Source: Candidatus Sordicultor fermentans
Lineage (GTDB): Bacteria; Atribacterota; Atribacteria; Atribacterales; Caldatribacteriaceae
Length of the DNA stretch: 12,918 bases
Assembly: GCA_002385475.1 (NCBI GenBank)
Contig: DGDO01000084.1
Span: forward strand, 18,309 to 31,226
Direction: 5' to 3'
Below the pieces are notes generated by a model, which was given only the letters and a program-made list of their open reading frames with translations, had not been told where the DNA came from and did no database searches. Position numbers and translations under genes: made by a program. Every line of letters starts with the position of its first letter. The first letter of the stretch is position 1. Below are positions 1-6,670 of the stretch, in pieces.

Positions 1-39
1 GCTCTAAAAAGGCAAGAAGAGTTCAAAAAGCTTCTTTAG
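1..39 (+). CDS. C-terminal end of an unidentified gene (partial)
   Basis: Frame 1 is open from the window edge to a TAG at 37-39 and reads ALKRQEEFKKLL, a charged amphipathic helix typical of a protein C-terminus. Nothing else of the gene is in the window, so no function can be given. It would converge on the YkuK-family gene, with 78 nt between the two stop codons. The short length means this could be chance. Confidence 0.35.
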   Translation, partial: ALKRQEEFKKLL

Positions 40-117
40 TTTAGATAATAAACTCTATTTCCCCTCCGCCTTACCTTTCGCGCTATGCCGTACTCAGATG
101 AAAGTCAATCACTTACT

Positions 118-606
118 TTAAGTATGGCGATGAGCCACCCGAGAAGCCCCAAAAGAATCCGGCTTAACTTTAGCTACAAATCCCATACCTTCTATCATTC
201 CTACTATTTCTTTAATCAAACTACGAGTGGGACCGTTATTTCCTACATCTACATGAATTTCCACATTATAGTTGGAAAGATGATTATCAGGAAAAGAATC
301 CAGGAAATCCATCAATTTCTGAGAAATTTGCAAAGATAGGAGTGCTTCCTGGTAAATCCTGTCTCGTATGGTGTATAAGCTATGAGTACGAGTTCTCCGC
401 CAGAAATATCTCGCTCCCCAGCCTACCCTGTGGATAACAATGGCAGTAACAAACAGCTGCGCTGGTGGAGAATCATCTGTCTCTCGAGAATCAGTTCCAA
501 TGATCAATCGATAATGAAATTGGGGCTCTTCCCTTATAAAATTGAGAATGGAAATAACTGCTTCTTTGAAACTCAGGCGGCCCTGAGTGGGACTATGAAA
601 GTACAA
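118..606 (-). CDS. YkuK-family (DUF458) ribonuclease H-like protein
   Basis: A 162-residue protein that I recognise as the YkuK/DUF458 family, which has an RNase H-like fold and no firmly assigned cellular role. Family hallmarks are visible: the N-terminal FHSPTQGRLSF, the acidic strand LIIGTDSRE near residues 34-42, FVTAIVIHR at about 52-60, YFWRR near 67-71, HVDVGNNGPTRSLIKE near 118-133, and the C-terminal end ...VAHRHT. Length fits the family. The annotated start is TTG (604-606); it matches where family members begin but has no Shine-Dalgarno next to it. The best one (GAGGTGAG, 639-646) is 32 nt further up, and no ATG, GTG or other TTG lies between the in-frame TGA at 640-642 and this TTG. 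The gene is divergent from pcm and probably monocistronic. Confidence 0.85.
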   Translation of the reverse strand: MYFHSPTQGRLSFKEAVISILNFIREEPQFHYRLIIGTDSRETDDSPPAQLFVTAIVIHRVGWGARYFWRRTRTHSLYTIRDRIYQEALLSLQISQKLMDFLDSFPDNHLSNYNVEIHVDVGNNGPTRSLIKEIVGMIEGMGFVAKVKPDSFGASRVAHRHT

Positions 607-758
607 ATCTTGAGAAATTGCTAAATCGCGGTCTTTAACTCACCTCATCTTTAGTTTTATTTCACTTATTTTATCACTAAAAGTATATTTTTGCTTACTA
701 TTTTCCTTAATTAAGGTTAAAATTAAATCAGAAATTTTTAATATCAGGAATAACGAAT
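607..758. other. Divergent intergenic region between YkuK-family gene and pcm
   Basis: A very AT-rich 152-nt spacer that must hold the promoters of both flanking genes. It contains a perfect 12-bp palindrome, CCTTAATTAAGG, at 705-716, which could be an operator or chance in AT-rich DNA. The minus strand has a GATAAAAT (668-675) resembling a -10 box, without a matching -35. The plus strand has TTGCTT at 691-696 without a well-placed -10. I do not call a promoter on either strand. Confidence 0.5.
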
Positions 759-1505
759 ATGAAAAAGTATCTCTGGGTAGTGGTAATTTTAATAGTGGGT
801 ATTTCTTCTATTTTCTACCTCCTAAGCAGAAGCCTGGAAAACAAAAATAACTCTGTTTTTAAAGAATCGTGGGAAGAGAAGTGCATCGGAATGGTGGAGC
901 AACAAATTGAAAAAAGAGGGGTTAAAGACCCTCTGGTTCTCAAAGCCATGCGAGAGGTGCCCCGTCACGAGTTTGTTCCTGAAAACTTGCAAAATCAAGC
1001 CTACGATGACACCCCTCTTCCCATTGGATACGGACAGACTATCTCACAGCCTTATATTGTCGCTTTGATGACCGAAAATTTACAAATTGTGCCCGGATGT
1101 AAAGTGCTGGAAGTGGGAACGGGTTCAGGGTATCAAGCTGCTATTTTAGCCCGGATGGGATGTCAGGTTTATACTATAGAGATAATTAAAGATTTAGCTG
1201 AAAAGGCGGAGGAAAAATTAAAAGAGTTAAGCTATGATAACGTAATAGTGAAACAGGGAGATGGATATTTAGGCTGGGAAGAAGAAGCACCTTTTGATCG
1301 AATAATAGTAACCTGTGCAGTAGACCATCTTCCCCCACCTCTCCTCAGCCAGCTGAAAGAGGGTGGGAAAATGGTTATCCCGGTAGGTCCTCCCTGGAGT
1401 ATACAAAGTCTATGGGTAGTGGAAAAAACCAGAGATGGCATTACTACTCGAGACTTAGGAGCAGTAAGATTTGTCCCCTTAACCCGGGAATTTCAGGGAG
1501 AGTGA
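759..1505 (+). CDS. pcm: Protein-L-isoaspartate O-methyltransferase with N-terminal membrane anchor
   Basis: Repairs damaged proteins by using S-adenosylmethionine to methylate L-isoaspartyl residues. The catalytic domain (about residues 38-248) shows the family motifs: YGQTISQPYIVALM (91-104, substrate loop), VLEVGTGSGYQAA (116-128, SAM-binding motif I), QGDGYLGW (166-173), FDRIIVT (179-185) and RFVPLT (237-242). Ahead of it, residues 1-23 form a lysine-led hydrophobic segment (MKKYLWVVVILIVGISSIFYLL) with no lipobox or clear cleavage site, so it looks like a signal anchor that places the enzyme outside the cytoplasm. Usual bacterial Pcm is cytosolic and about 205-215 residues; the extra 35-40 account for the anchor. 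ATG start with AGGA about 10 nt upstream. The TGS GTPase follows after 6 nt, so the two are probably co-transcribed. Confidence 0.92.
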   Translation: MKKYLWVVVILIVGISSIFYLLSRSLENKNNSVFKESWEEKCIGMVEQQIEKRGVKDPLVLKAMREVPRHEFVPENLQNQAYDDTPLPIGYGQTISQPYIVALMTENLQIVPGCKVLEVGTGSGYQAAILARMGCQVYTIEIIKDLAEKAEEKLKELSYDNVIVKQGDGYLGWEEEAPFDRIIVTCAVDHLPPPLLSQLKEGGKMVIPVGPPWSIQSLWVVEKTRDGITTRDLGAVRFVPLTREFQGE

Positions 1506-1511
1506 GAGAAG

Positions 1512-2468
1512 TTGCCAGCCAATTTAACTCCTCAATACCGGGAAGCAGAAGCCCGTTACCGAAGCGCTAAAACGCCGGAAGAAAAGTTAAAAGCTCTGGA
1601 AGAAATGTTAGCAACAATACCCAAGCATAAAGGAACAGAAAAGCTACAGGCAGAAATCAAGCAAAAAATATCTAAACTGCGTAAATCTAAGGGGGAAAGA
1701 AAAAGCAAAGGAAAACTATTTGACCCCTATCTCATAGAAAAAGTAGGCGCTGCTCAAATTGCCATAATCGGTGCTCCCAACAGCGGAAAGTCTACCCTCC
1801 TCTCCTTTTTAACTCGTGCACGTCCGGAAATAGCCGACTATCCTTTCACCACTCATTCCCCTCTTCCGGGAATGATGGAATATGAAGATATTCAGATTCA
1901 GCTTATCGATTTTCCTCCCTGGTTAGAAGGAAGAATAGAAGGTAATGCCATAGGGGCTCTCCGAAGAGCTGATGGAATAATAGTAGTGATGGATGGTAAA
2001 AGTGAAAGACTATTAGATGAAATGGAAAGCCTCCTCCAGGACCTGGAAGAAAACAAATTTGAGCTGGAAAAAGAAAAAACACTGATTCTAGTAAATAAAA
2101 TAGAAACACCACTGGAACAAGAAAATTTCTCCATTTTTAAAGAATTGTATGAGGAGGAATTTGCTATTCGGGGAATTTCTTTTCTTACTATCTCGGCAGA
2201 AGAAAAGGAAAGTTTAAAGAGAGATATTTTTCATTTAGCGGGAATTATACGGATATATAGTAAACCCCCCGGAAAGCCCCCTGACCTTTCTCGCCCTTTT
2301 GTACTGAAAAAAGGGGAAACGGTAAAAGACTTAGCTCGTGCTATCCATAAAGATTTAGCTTACACCTTAAAAGGAGCGCGAGTGTGGGGATCGGCTAAAT
2401 TTGAAGGGCAACTGGTCACCCCCGATTATGTTTTACAGGATAAAGACATAGTAGAAATTAAGACATAG
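1512..2468 (+). CDS. DRG/Obg-like GTPase with C-terminal TGS domain
   Basis: A 318-residue P-loop GTPase, likely ribosome- or RNA-associated as known DRG/Obg relatives are. Order: a charged helical N-terminus (1-70), the G domain with G1 GAPNSGKST (87-95), a G2/switch stretch YPFTTHSPLPGMMEYEDI (110-127) typical of DRG and Obg proteins, G3 DFPP (133-136), G4 NKIE (195-198) and SAE as G5 (228-230), then a TGS domain (about 258-318) ending in DYVLQDKDIVEIKT. Two nucleotide-binding motifs depart from consensus: G3 is DFPP instead of DxPG, and G4 is NKIE instead of NKxD. The TTG start at 1512 has GGGAG and GAGAGAAG upstream and lies 6 nt after pcm. Its last 11 nt overlap the convergent radical SAM gene. 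Confidence 0.88.
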   Translation: MPANLTPQYREAEARYRSAKTPEEKLKALEEMLATIPKHKGTEKLQAEIKQKISKLRKSKGERKSKGKLFDPYLIEKVGAAQIAIIGAPNSGKSTLLSFLTRARPEIADYPFTTHSPLPGMMEYEDIQIQLIDFPPWLEGRIEGNAIGALRRADGIIVVMDGKSERLLDEMESLLQDLEENKFELEKEKTLILVNKIETPLEQENFSIFKELYEEEFAIRGISFLTISAEEKESLKRDIFHLAGIIRIYSKPPGKPPDLSRPFVLKKGETVKDLARAIHKDLAYTLKGARVWGSAKFEGQLVTPDYVLQDKDIVEIKT

Positions 2469-3465
2469 TCTCTTTCCAGAAACACTGTTCATCTTCGTAA
2501 TAGGGGTCATCAAAAAGAGCATAAGCGAGTGCCCGACAACCATAGCAACCTTCTACCTGGCAGTAGCTACATCGGCCTTTTAGATATTTTCTATCTTTTA
2601 AGGTTTCTAAAAAGGGGGAATCAATAGCTTTCCCTAAACCATCTTTCAAAATATTACCCAGAGGATAAGGAAAACGGCGACAGGGGAAAATAGTCCCCTC
2701 GGGCATAAGACAAAGTGCCTCTCTTAAATTGCACAAAGCCCCCAGCACTTCTCCTTCTTTTCCTCCTTTTATCCAGAAAGCCTTGTAGGGAAGAAGCTCA
2801 TAAGGGGTACATTCCAGCTCACAGACATTCACGAGCTCCTCTAAGAAACTCCTCCATTCTTCTCGAGAAAGAACTGCTTCTTTCATTTCCCTTCCTCTTC
2901 CCTGGGGGATGAAGCGCTCTACTATCACTCCCTCCACTCCTAAATTTTGAGCGAGCGCTAACATGGAAGAGAACTCTTTTACATTTCTTTTACTCAAAGT
3001 AAACATGAGCACCAAGTCCAGGAAAGAAATCTCTTGAGCCAGTTTTATTTTGTCCACTACCTTTTCAAACACGCCCCGTCCCCTGATAGCGTCATTGGTG
3101 AAAGAACTTGCTCCCTCTAAAGATATCTTCAAAGTGGTTAATTTCTGGCACTCTTCCAAGCGAAAAAGCAGGTTTTTTTCTAAGAGGAGGCCATTGGTAA
3201 TAATCATAAGCTCTTCCACTCGAGGATGAGAGTTAAGATAGTGAAGGAGAGAAAAAAGCTCTTCCCCCACAAGAAGTGGTTCTCCCCCGGTTATATTTAT
3301 AGTGGTATAGAGGTCTCTTTTTTCCAGCTCTTCCATCAGTCGGTGAGCAACCAAAAGAAAATACCCTTCCCCTCCTTCTGAATCCTGGAAGTTCTCCTGA
3401 TAGCAATGGCGACAACGAAGGTTACAACGATTGGTAATGTGCCACTGAAAATTGAATATTTCCAA
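2458..3465 (-). CDS. Radical SAM/SPASM domain protein
   Basis: A 335-residue radical SAM enzyme. The cluster-binding CxxxCxxC is C14, C18 and C21 (TNRCNLRCRHCYQ), and the SAM-binding GGEP is at 60-63. The C-terminus carries eight cysteines with SPASM spacing (C245, C252, C262, C299, C302, C307, C310, C328), expected to hold two auxiliary iron-sulfur clusters. SPASM enzymes mostly modify peptides or proteins (for example PqqE, and sulfatase-maturating enzymes), but neither a precursor peptide nor a sulfatase is visible here, so the substrate is unknown. TTG start at 3463-3465, one nt after the permease stop, with GGAGGGG in the permease's last codons, so translation is probably coupled. It is the last gene of the operon. 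Oxygen-sensitive chemistry of this kind suits an anaerobe. Confidence 0.88.
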   Translation of the reverse strand: MEIFNFQWHITNRCNLRCRHCYQENFQDSEGGEGYFLLVAHRLMEELEKRDLYTTINITGGEPLLVGEELFSLLHYLNSHPRVEELMIITNGLLLEKNLLFRLEECQKLTTLKISLEGASSFTNDAIRGRGVFEKVVDKIKLAQEISFLDLVLMFTLSKRNVKEFSSMLALAQNLGVEGVIVERFIPQGRGREMKEAVLSREEWRSFLEELVNVCELECTPYELLPYKAFWIKGGKEGEVLGALCNLREALCLMPEGTIFPCRRFPYPLGNILKDGLGKAIDSPFLETLKDRKYLKGRCSYCQVEGCYGCRALAYALFDDPYYEDEQCFWKETMS

Positions 3466-3466
3466 G

Positions 3467-4297
3467 CTACCCTTTTACCGCCCCTCCTGCCAGACCTTTA
3501 ACCAAATCCTTCTCAATAAACATAAAAAGAATCACTACTGGAATGAGAGCAAGGATAGCGGCAGCCATCAAATATTGCCACTGTACTGTCCAGCGACCCA
3601 CAAAATTATAGAGGCCTAAAGTTAGAGGTCTTTTATCCATAGAGGTAATAAAGGTAAGGGCAAACATAAATTCATTCCAGGCAGTAATAAAAGTATAAAT
3701 AACAGTAGTAATTACTCCAGGCATAGCAACAGGCAAAAGAACTCTTGTTATCGATTGGATTCGAGAGCAACCATCAATAAGAGCAGCTTCCTCTATTTCT
3801 TTAGGAACACTACTAAAGTAACCACTCAAAAGCCAGATAGCAAAAGCTAAAGTGAAAACCCCGTTGGTGAAGATGAGAGACAATAAATTATCAAGCAAAC
3901 CCAGGCGAGCAATAATTTTAAATAGCGATATAACCACAATGATGGGAGAAAACATCTGTACTATCAAAAAAAGATACATGATAAAACTTTTAGCCCGGAA
4001 TCGTAATCGAGCTACAGCATAGGCAGCGGGAATACAGAGAATAGTATTGATTATAGTGGTACCTACTGCTACAATTAAACTGTTCTTAAAATAGCTTCCC
4101 AGGGGATATTTGAACCACACATCAGAGAAATTTGCTAAAGTGGGGTTTTTAGGAATCCAGTGAGGGGGAGTGGTATAAACTTCTTCCAGGGGCTTCAAAG
4201 CTGTAGATATCATCACAAAAAAAGGAAATAAAAGAACTAAAAGAATGAAGATAATCGCCGGATAAACTAAATAATAACTAAAGTTTTTCTTTTTCAT
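3467..4297 (-). CDS. Carbohydrate ABC transporter permease, MalG/UgpE type
   Basis: A 276-residue inner-membrane protein with about six transmembrane segments, one half of the sugar-transport channel. The EAA loop that contacts the ATPase is visible as EEAALIDGC at about 169-177 followed by ...RVLLP, and the C-terminus ends VKGLAGGAVKG, as is common for MalG-type subunits. I chose the ATG at 4297 (MKKKNFSYY) over an upstream in-frame ATG at 4336, because GGAGG lies 9 nt before it and the upstream choice would overlap the partner permease. It starts 1 nt after that permease stops. No ATPase gene is nearby; transporters of this class often share an MsmK-type ATPase encoded elsewhere. Confidence 0.93.
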   Translation of the reverse strand: MKKKNFSYYLVYPAIIFILLVLLFPFFVMISTALKPLEEVYTTPPHWIPKNPTLANFSDVWFKYPLGSYFKNSLIVAVGTTIINTILCIPAAYAVARLRFRAKSFIMYLFLIVQMFSPIIVVISLFKIIARLGLLDNLLSLIFTNGVFTLAFAIWLLSGYFSSVPKEIEEAALIDGCSRIQSITRVLLPVAMPGVITTVIYTFITAWNEFMFALTFITSMDKRPLTLGLYNFVGRWTVQWQYLMAAAILALIPVVILFMFIEKDLVKGLAGGAVKG

Positions 4298-4298
4298 C

Positions 4299-5195
4299 TT
4301 ATAATACCTCCCCTCCTCTAAAATAATTTCGAGCATAGATAATGCTAACTGTTAACAGGATGGCAAAAGTTATCACCGCCATAGCAGCTGCCGGCCCAAA
4401 CCGAAGATATTGAAAAGCATACTTATAAATATAAGTTATTAAAATGTCGGTGGAAGTGCCTGGACCACCGGTAGTTAAAATATAAATAACGTTAAAATCA
4501 TTAAAAGTCCAGAGAATAGAAAGCAAAGTAGCTATGGTTAAAACCCCGCTTAAAAGAGGAAGAGTAACGGAACGAAATTTAGCTAAAGACCCTGCTCCAT
4601 CAACCTCCGCCGCTTCATATAATTCCTGGGGAATAGCCTGTAATCCGGCCAGGAAAACCAGAGCCATAAAAGGTATTCCACACCAGATATCTACCCATAG
4701 ACAGGCAAAAAAAGCAGAGCGGGGGTAAGCTAACCATATAGGAGGATTGCTCATTATGCCTAACTTCTGCAAAGTGTAATTCAAAAGTCCAAAATCACTA
4801 TTGTAAGTCCACTGCCAGATCATGGCGCTGATAGGAACAGAACTAGCCCAGGGAATGATGGTCAAAGTACGAGCAATTTTCCTCCCTCGAAAATCCACGT
4901 TTAAAAGAAGAGCAATGATTAAACCTATAACTGTTTTTGCTGCTACTGCAAGAGCTGTCCATACACAAGAGCGAACTATAATCTGCCAGAACTCCGGTTT
5001 AGCAAACATATATCTATAATTATCTAATCCCGAAAAAGAAACTAATTCCGCCAACTTATTAACCTTAAAAAAAGACATAAAAAAAACATAAACAATGGGA
5101 TAAAACATAAACAATATGAGGAAAACAAGAGCAGGCAACAATAAAAAGTAGGCAAGGGCCGATTCGGTCTTCCAAAATTTCCCTGGACGAGCCAC
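4299..5195 (-). CDS. Carbohydrate ABC transporter permease, MalF/UgpA type
   Basis: A 298-residue partner permease with a hydrophobic N-terminal helix (LAYFLLLPALVFLILFMFYP) and further membrane segments. The EAA loop is EAAEVDGAGSLAKFRSVTLP at about 194-213. The open frame extends up to an ATG at 5276, but that start would run through the intergenic hairpin. The GTG at 5195 has GGAGGT (5203-5208) at ideal distance. An ATG at 5210 is also possible but has no good ribosome site and itself forms part of that Shine-Dalgarno. It pairs with the MalG-type subunit (1-nt gap) and presumably receives substrate from the binding protein encoded just upstream. Confidence 0.92.
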   Translation of the reverse strand: MARPGKFWKTESALAYFLLLPALVFLILFMFYPIVYVFFMSFFKVNKLAELVSFSGLDNYRYMFAKPEFWQIIVRSCVWTALAVAAKTVIGLIIALLLNVDFRGRKIARTLTIIPWASSVPISAMIWQWTYNSDFGLLNYTLQKLGIMSNPPIWLAYPRSAFFACLWVDIWCGIPFMALVFLAGLQAIPQELYEAAEVDGAGSLAKFRSVTLPLLSGVLTIATLLSILWTFNDFNVIYILTTGGPGTSTDILITYIYKYAFQYLRFGPAAAMAVITFAILLTVSIIYARNYFRGGEVL

Positions 5196-5202
5196 TTTAA
5201 TT

Positions 5203-5208
5203 ACCTCC
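5203..5208 (-). promoter_or_regulatory. Ribosome binding site that fixes the MalF-type permease start
   Basis: GGAGGT on the minus strand, followed by 7 A/T bases and GTG (5193-5195). It supports the GTG start rather than the in-frame ATGs at 5210 and 5276. Confidence 0.75.
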
Positions 5209-5234
5209 ATAGTAGTAGAATTTCCAACGCCCAA

Positions 5235-5273
5235 AATGTTTATCTGGGGGGCGCAACCCCCCAGATAAACATT
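5235..5273 (-). promoter_or_regulatory. Strong intercistronic hairpin between binding-protein and permease genes
   Basis: A perfect 17-bp inverted repeat with a 5-nt loop: arms 5235-5251 and 5257-5273, loop 5252-5256. Each arm contains six G or six C next to AGATAAACATT. On the minus-strand transcript it is followed by TTTTGGG, so the U-run is too short for an efficient terminator. It lies 69 nt after the binding-protein stop and 27 nt before the permease ribosome site. Known malE-malF-type operons carry such hairpins to stabilise the upstream message and lower permease expression, and I infer the same role here. Confidence 0.8.
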
Positions 5274-5316
5274 CATATACTGTGAGCGAAGTAGTAGGTC
5301 ACACTCTCAAACAAGA

Positions 5317-5330
5317 GGTTGCACCCCCAG
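5317..5330 (-). promoter_or_regulatory. Possible alternative pairing partner of the intercistronic hairpin
   Basis: In the minus-strand transcript this segment reads CTGGGGGTGCAACC and lies just after the binding-protein stop. It can pair with GGTTGCGCCCCCCAG (5244-5258), which is the loop and part of the distal arm of the hairpin, giving 14 pairs with one bulged C and one G-U. That would be mutually exclusive with the hairpin. The 17-bp hairpin is probably more stable, so any switching is speculative; the segment may equally be a decayed copy of the hairpin arm. Confidence 0.35.
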
Positions 5331-5341
5331 TTGAATATCTG

Positions 5342-6574
5342 CTACATTCCCCTTATACTATCAATTTCTTGAGCCGCATCATTCATAGCTTGTTCTGGAG
5401 TCTTTTGCTCCAAAAATGCAGCAACAATATTATCCCAGATAATATCATTGCATTCTGGCCACTCAGCAATAAGAGGCCATCCTTTAGAGCCAGGGATTTG
5501 CTCAATCAAAACTTGATATACTGGAGTCTGGAAATGAGGATCATCAGCTAAAGATTTAGTGACCGGAGGAAACCCTATTAGTTTATCAAACTCCAGCCTC
5601 CAGGGGTCAGAATAGAAGAAATCAAGAAATTTAGAAGCTTCTTCTTTAACCTTGGAATCCTTAAACAAAACTATGGAGTCAGTTACAATAAGGCTACTTT
5701 GAGGTTTACCTTCAAAATGAGGTATAGGAGCTACATCCCATTCAAAAGTGGCTCCTCGCTGTTCGAGCATGGTAGCAGTAAACCCACCACTCATAAAAAA
5801 TCCCAAATTTCCAGCAATGAAAAGGTCTTGCAATTCATCTCGCCGATAGGCAGTGACACCGGGCTGGGTCACTTTGTGGGTATTTACCAAGTCGTTCATA
5901 AAAGTCATAGCCCCTATCCCTGCTTCATCATTTACTGTACATTTACCGTAGGTTCCATCAGGAAGCATTTCAAAATAGTATCCATCGTTACCAAATAGAT
6001 AATAAGCATGCTCAGTTAATTCCACATATTTTTGCCCACTCATTCCTACAGCATGAAATTTCTGGTCGGGATTGTGAATCTTTAAAGCCATCTCTAACAT
6101 CTCTTCATAGGTCTCGGGAGCTTTATCCACGAGGTCAGAGCGATAATATAATAGCCGAGTTCCGGCTGCTACTGGCAATCCGTAAAGAACCCCACCAATT
6201 TTCCCTTCCATCAATGCCGGATCGATATTATTTATTAAATCCTCGCTCAACCAATCTTCTATGGGTTCTACTACATCCATGTCCAGAAGTTCCAATAACC
6301 ACCGAGTGCCAATAACCGCCAGATCAGGAGGCTGACCACCAGCAATAAAAGTAATCAACCGATCGTGACCTTCATCCCAGGGGGTAGAAATGATATTCAA
6401 ATCTATCTCTGGATGGGCTTCTTCAAAAGCTTTTTCCAGATTGAGGGCATAATCGGGGGTAAGACCATCATACTCCATCCACAGAACGCTAACCTTTTTT
6501 TGGGCTAATGCTGATACTGATAAGCCCAAAACCAGCACTAAAATTACGCTTACTAAGAGAAGTCTCCGCTTCAA
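5342..6574 (-). CDS. Extracellular sugar-binding protein of the ABC transporter (family 1)
   Basis: A 410-residue periplasmic binding protein that delivers a carbohydrate to the MalF/MalG-type permeases. A classic signal peptide, MKRRLLLVSVILVLVLGLSV plus SALA, ends before QKKVSVLW; there is no lipobox cysteine, so it should be a free periplasmic protein. The mature region shows the family-1 pattern: LNLEKAFEEAHPEIDLNI near the N-terminus, GGQPPDLAVIG around residue 80, FFMSGGFTATML in the middle and a tryptophan-rich C-terminal part. Sugar specificity cannot be read from the sequence. The TTG start at 6572-6574 has AAGGAGG 8 nt upstream. The 96-nt gap to the preceding gene holds a likely promoter. 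The gene order binding protein, MalF, MalG is standard. Confidence 0.93.
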   Translation of the reverse strand: MKRRLLLVSVILVLVLGLSVSALAQKKVSVLWMEYDGLTPDYALNLEKAFEEAHPEIDLNIISTPWDEGHDRLITFIAGGQPPDLAVIGTRWLLELLDMDVVEPIEDWLSEDLINNIDPALMEGKIGGVLYGLPVAAGTRLLYYRSDLVDKAPETYEEMLEMALKIHNPDQKFHAVGMSGQKYVELTEHAYYLFGNDGYYFEMLPDGTYGKCTVNDEAGIGAMTFMNDLVNTHKVTQPGVTAYRRDELQDLFIAGNLGFFMSGGFTATMLEQRGATFEWDVAPIPHFEGKPQSSLIVTDSIVLFKDSKVKEEASKFLDFFYSDPWRLEFDKLIGFPPVTKSLADDPHFQTPVYQVLIEQIPGSKGWPLIAEWPECNDIIWDNIVAAFLEQKTPEQAMNDAAQEIDSIRGM

Positions 6575-6609
6575 CTTCCGTCCCTCCTTTTCAAGGTTTT
6601 TATATTTTC

Positions 6610-6628
6610 TCTCCCTTTTTCCGGGAGA
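6610..6628 (-). other. Small hairpin in the binding-protein leader
   Basis: TCTCCC (6610-6615) and GGGAGA (6623-6628) form a 6-bp stem with a 7-nt loop, between the proposed promoter and the ribosome site of the binding-protein gene. No U-run follows in the minus direction, so it is not a terminator. It may only be leader structure. Confidence 0.3.
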
Positions 6629-6670
6629 TGAGAAGTAGAAAATTCACCTCCTTTCTTCTAAAAACTGTTA

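Noticed and set aside
14..36. AAGAAG/CTTCTT hairpin as a terminator
   Set aside because: The 6-bp AT-rich stem has an 11-nt loop, no U-run follows, and it lies within the probable coding tail at 1-39.
5235..5273. Intercistronic hairpin as a full intrinsic terminator
   Set aside because: Only four U follow it before GGG, and permease genes of the same system lie directly downstream.
5196..5276. N-terminal extension of the MalF-type permease from an ATG at 5276
   Set aside because: It would translate through the perfect hairpin, is not family-like, and a better start (GTG 5195 with GGAGGT) is present.
5699..5998. 99-codon plus-strand open frame inside the binding-protein gene
   Set aside because: It is antisense to a clear full-length binding-protein gene and has no ribosome site or recognisable domain.
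6600..6647. 15-codon GTG open frame in the binding-protein leader, as a leader peptide
   Set aside because: Its GTG overlaps the GGAGGTG that would have to act as its own ribosome site, and its sequence shows no run of a regulatory amino acid.
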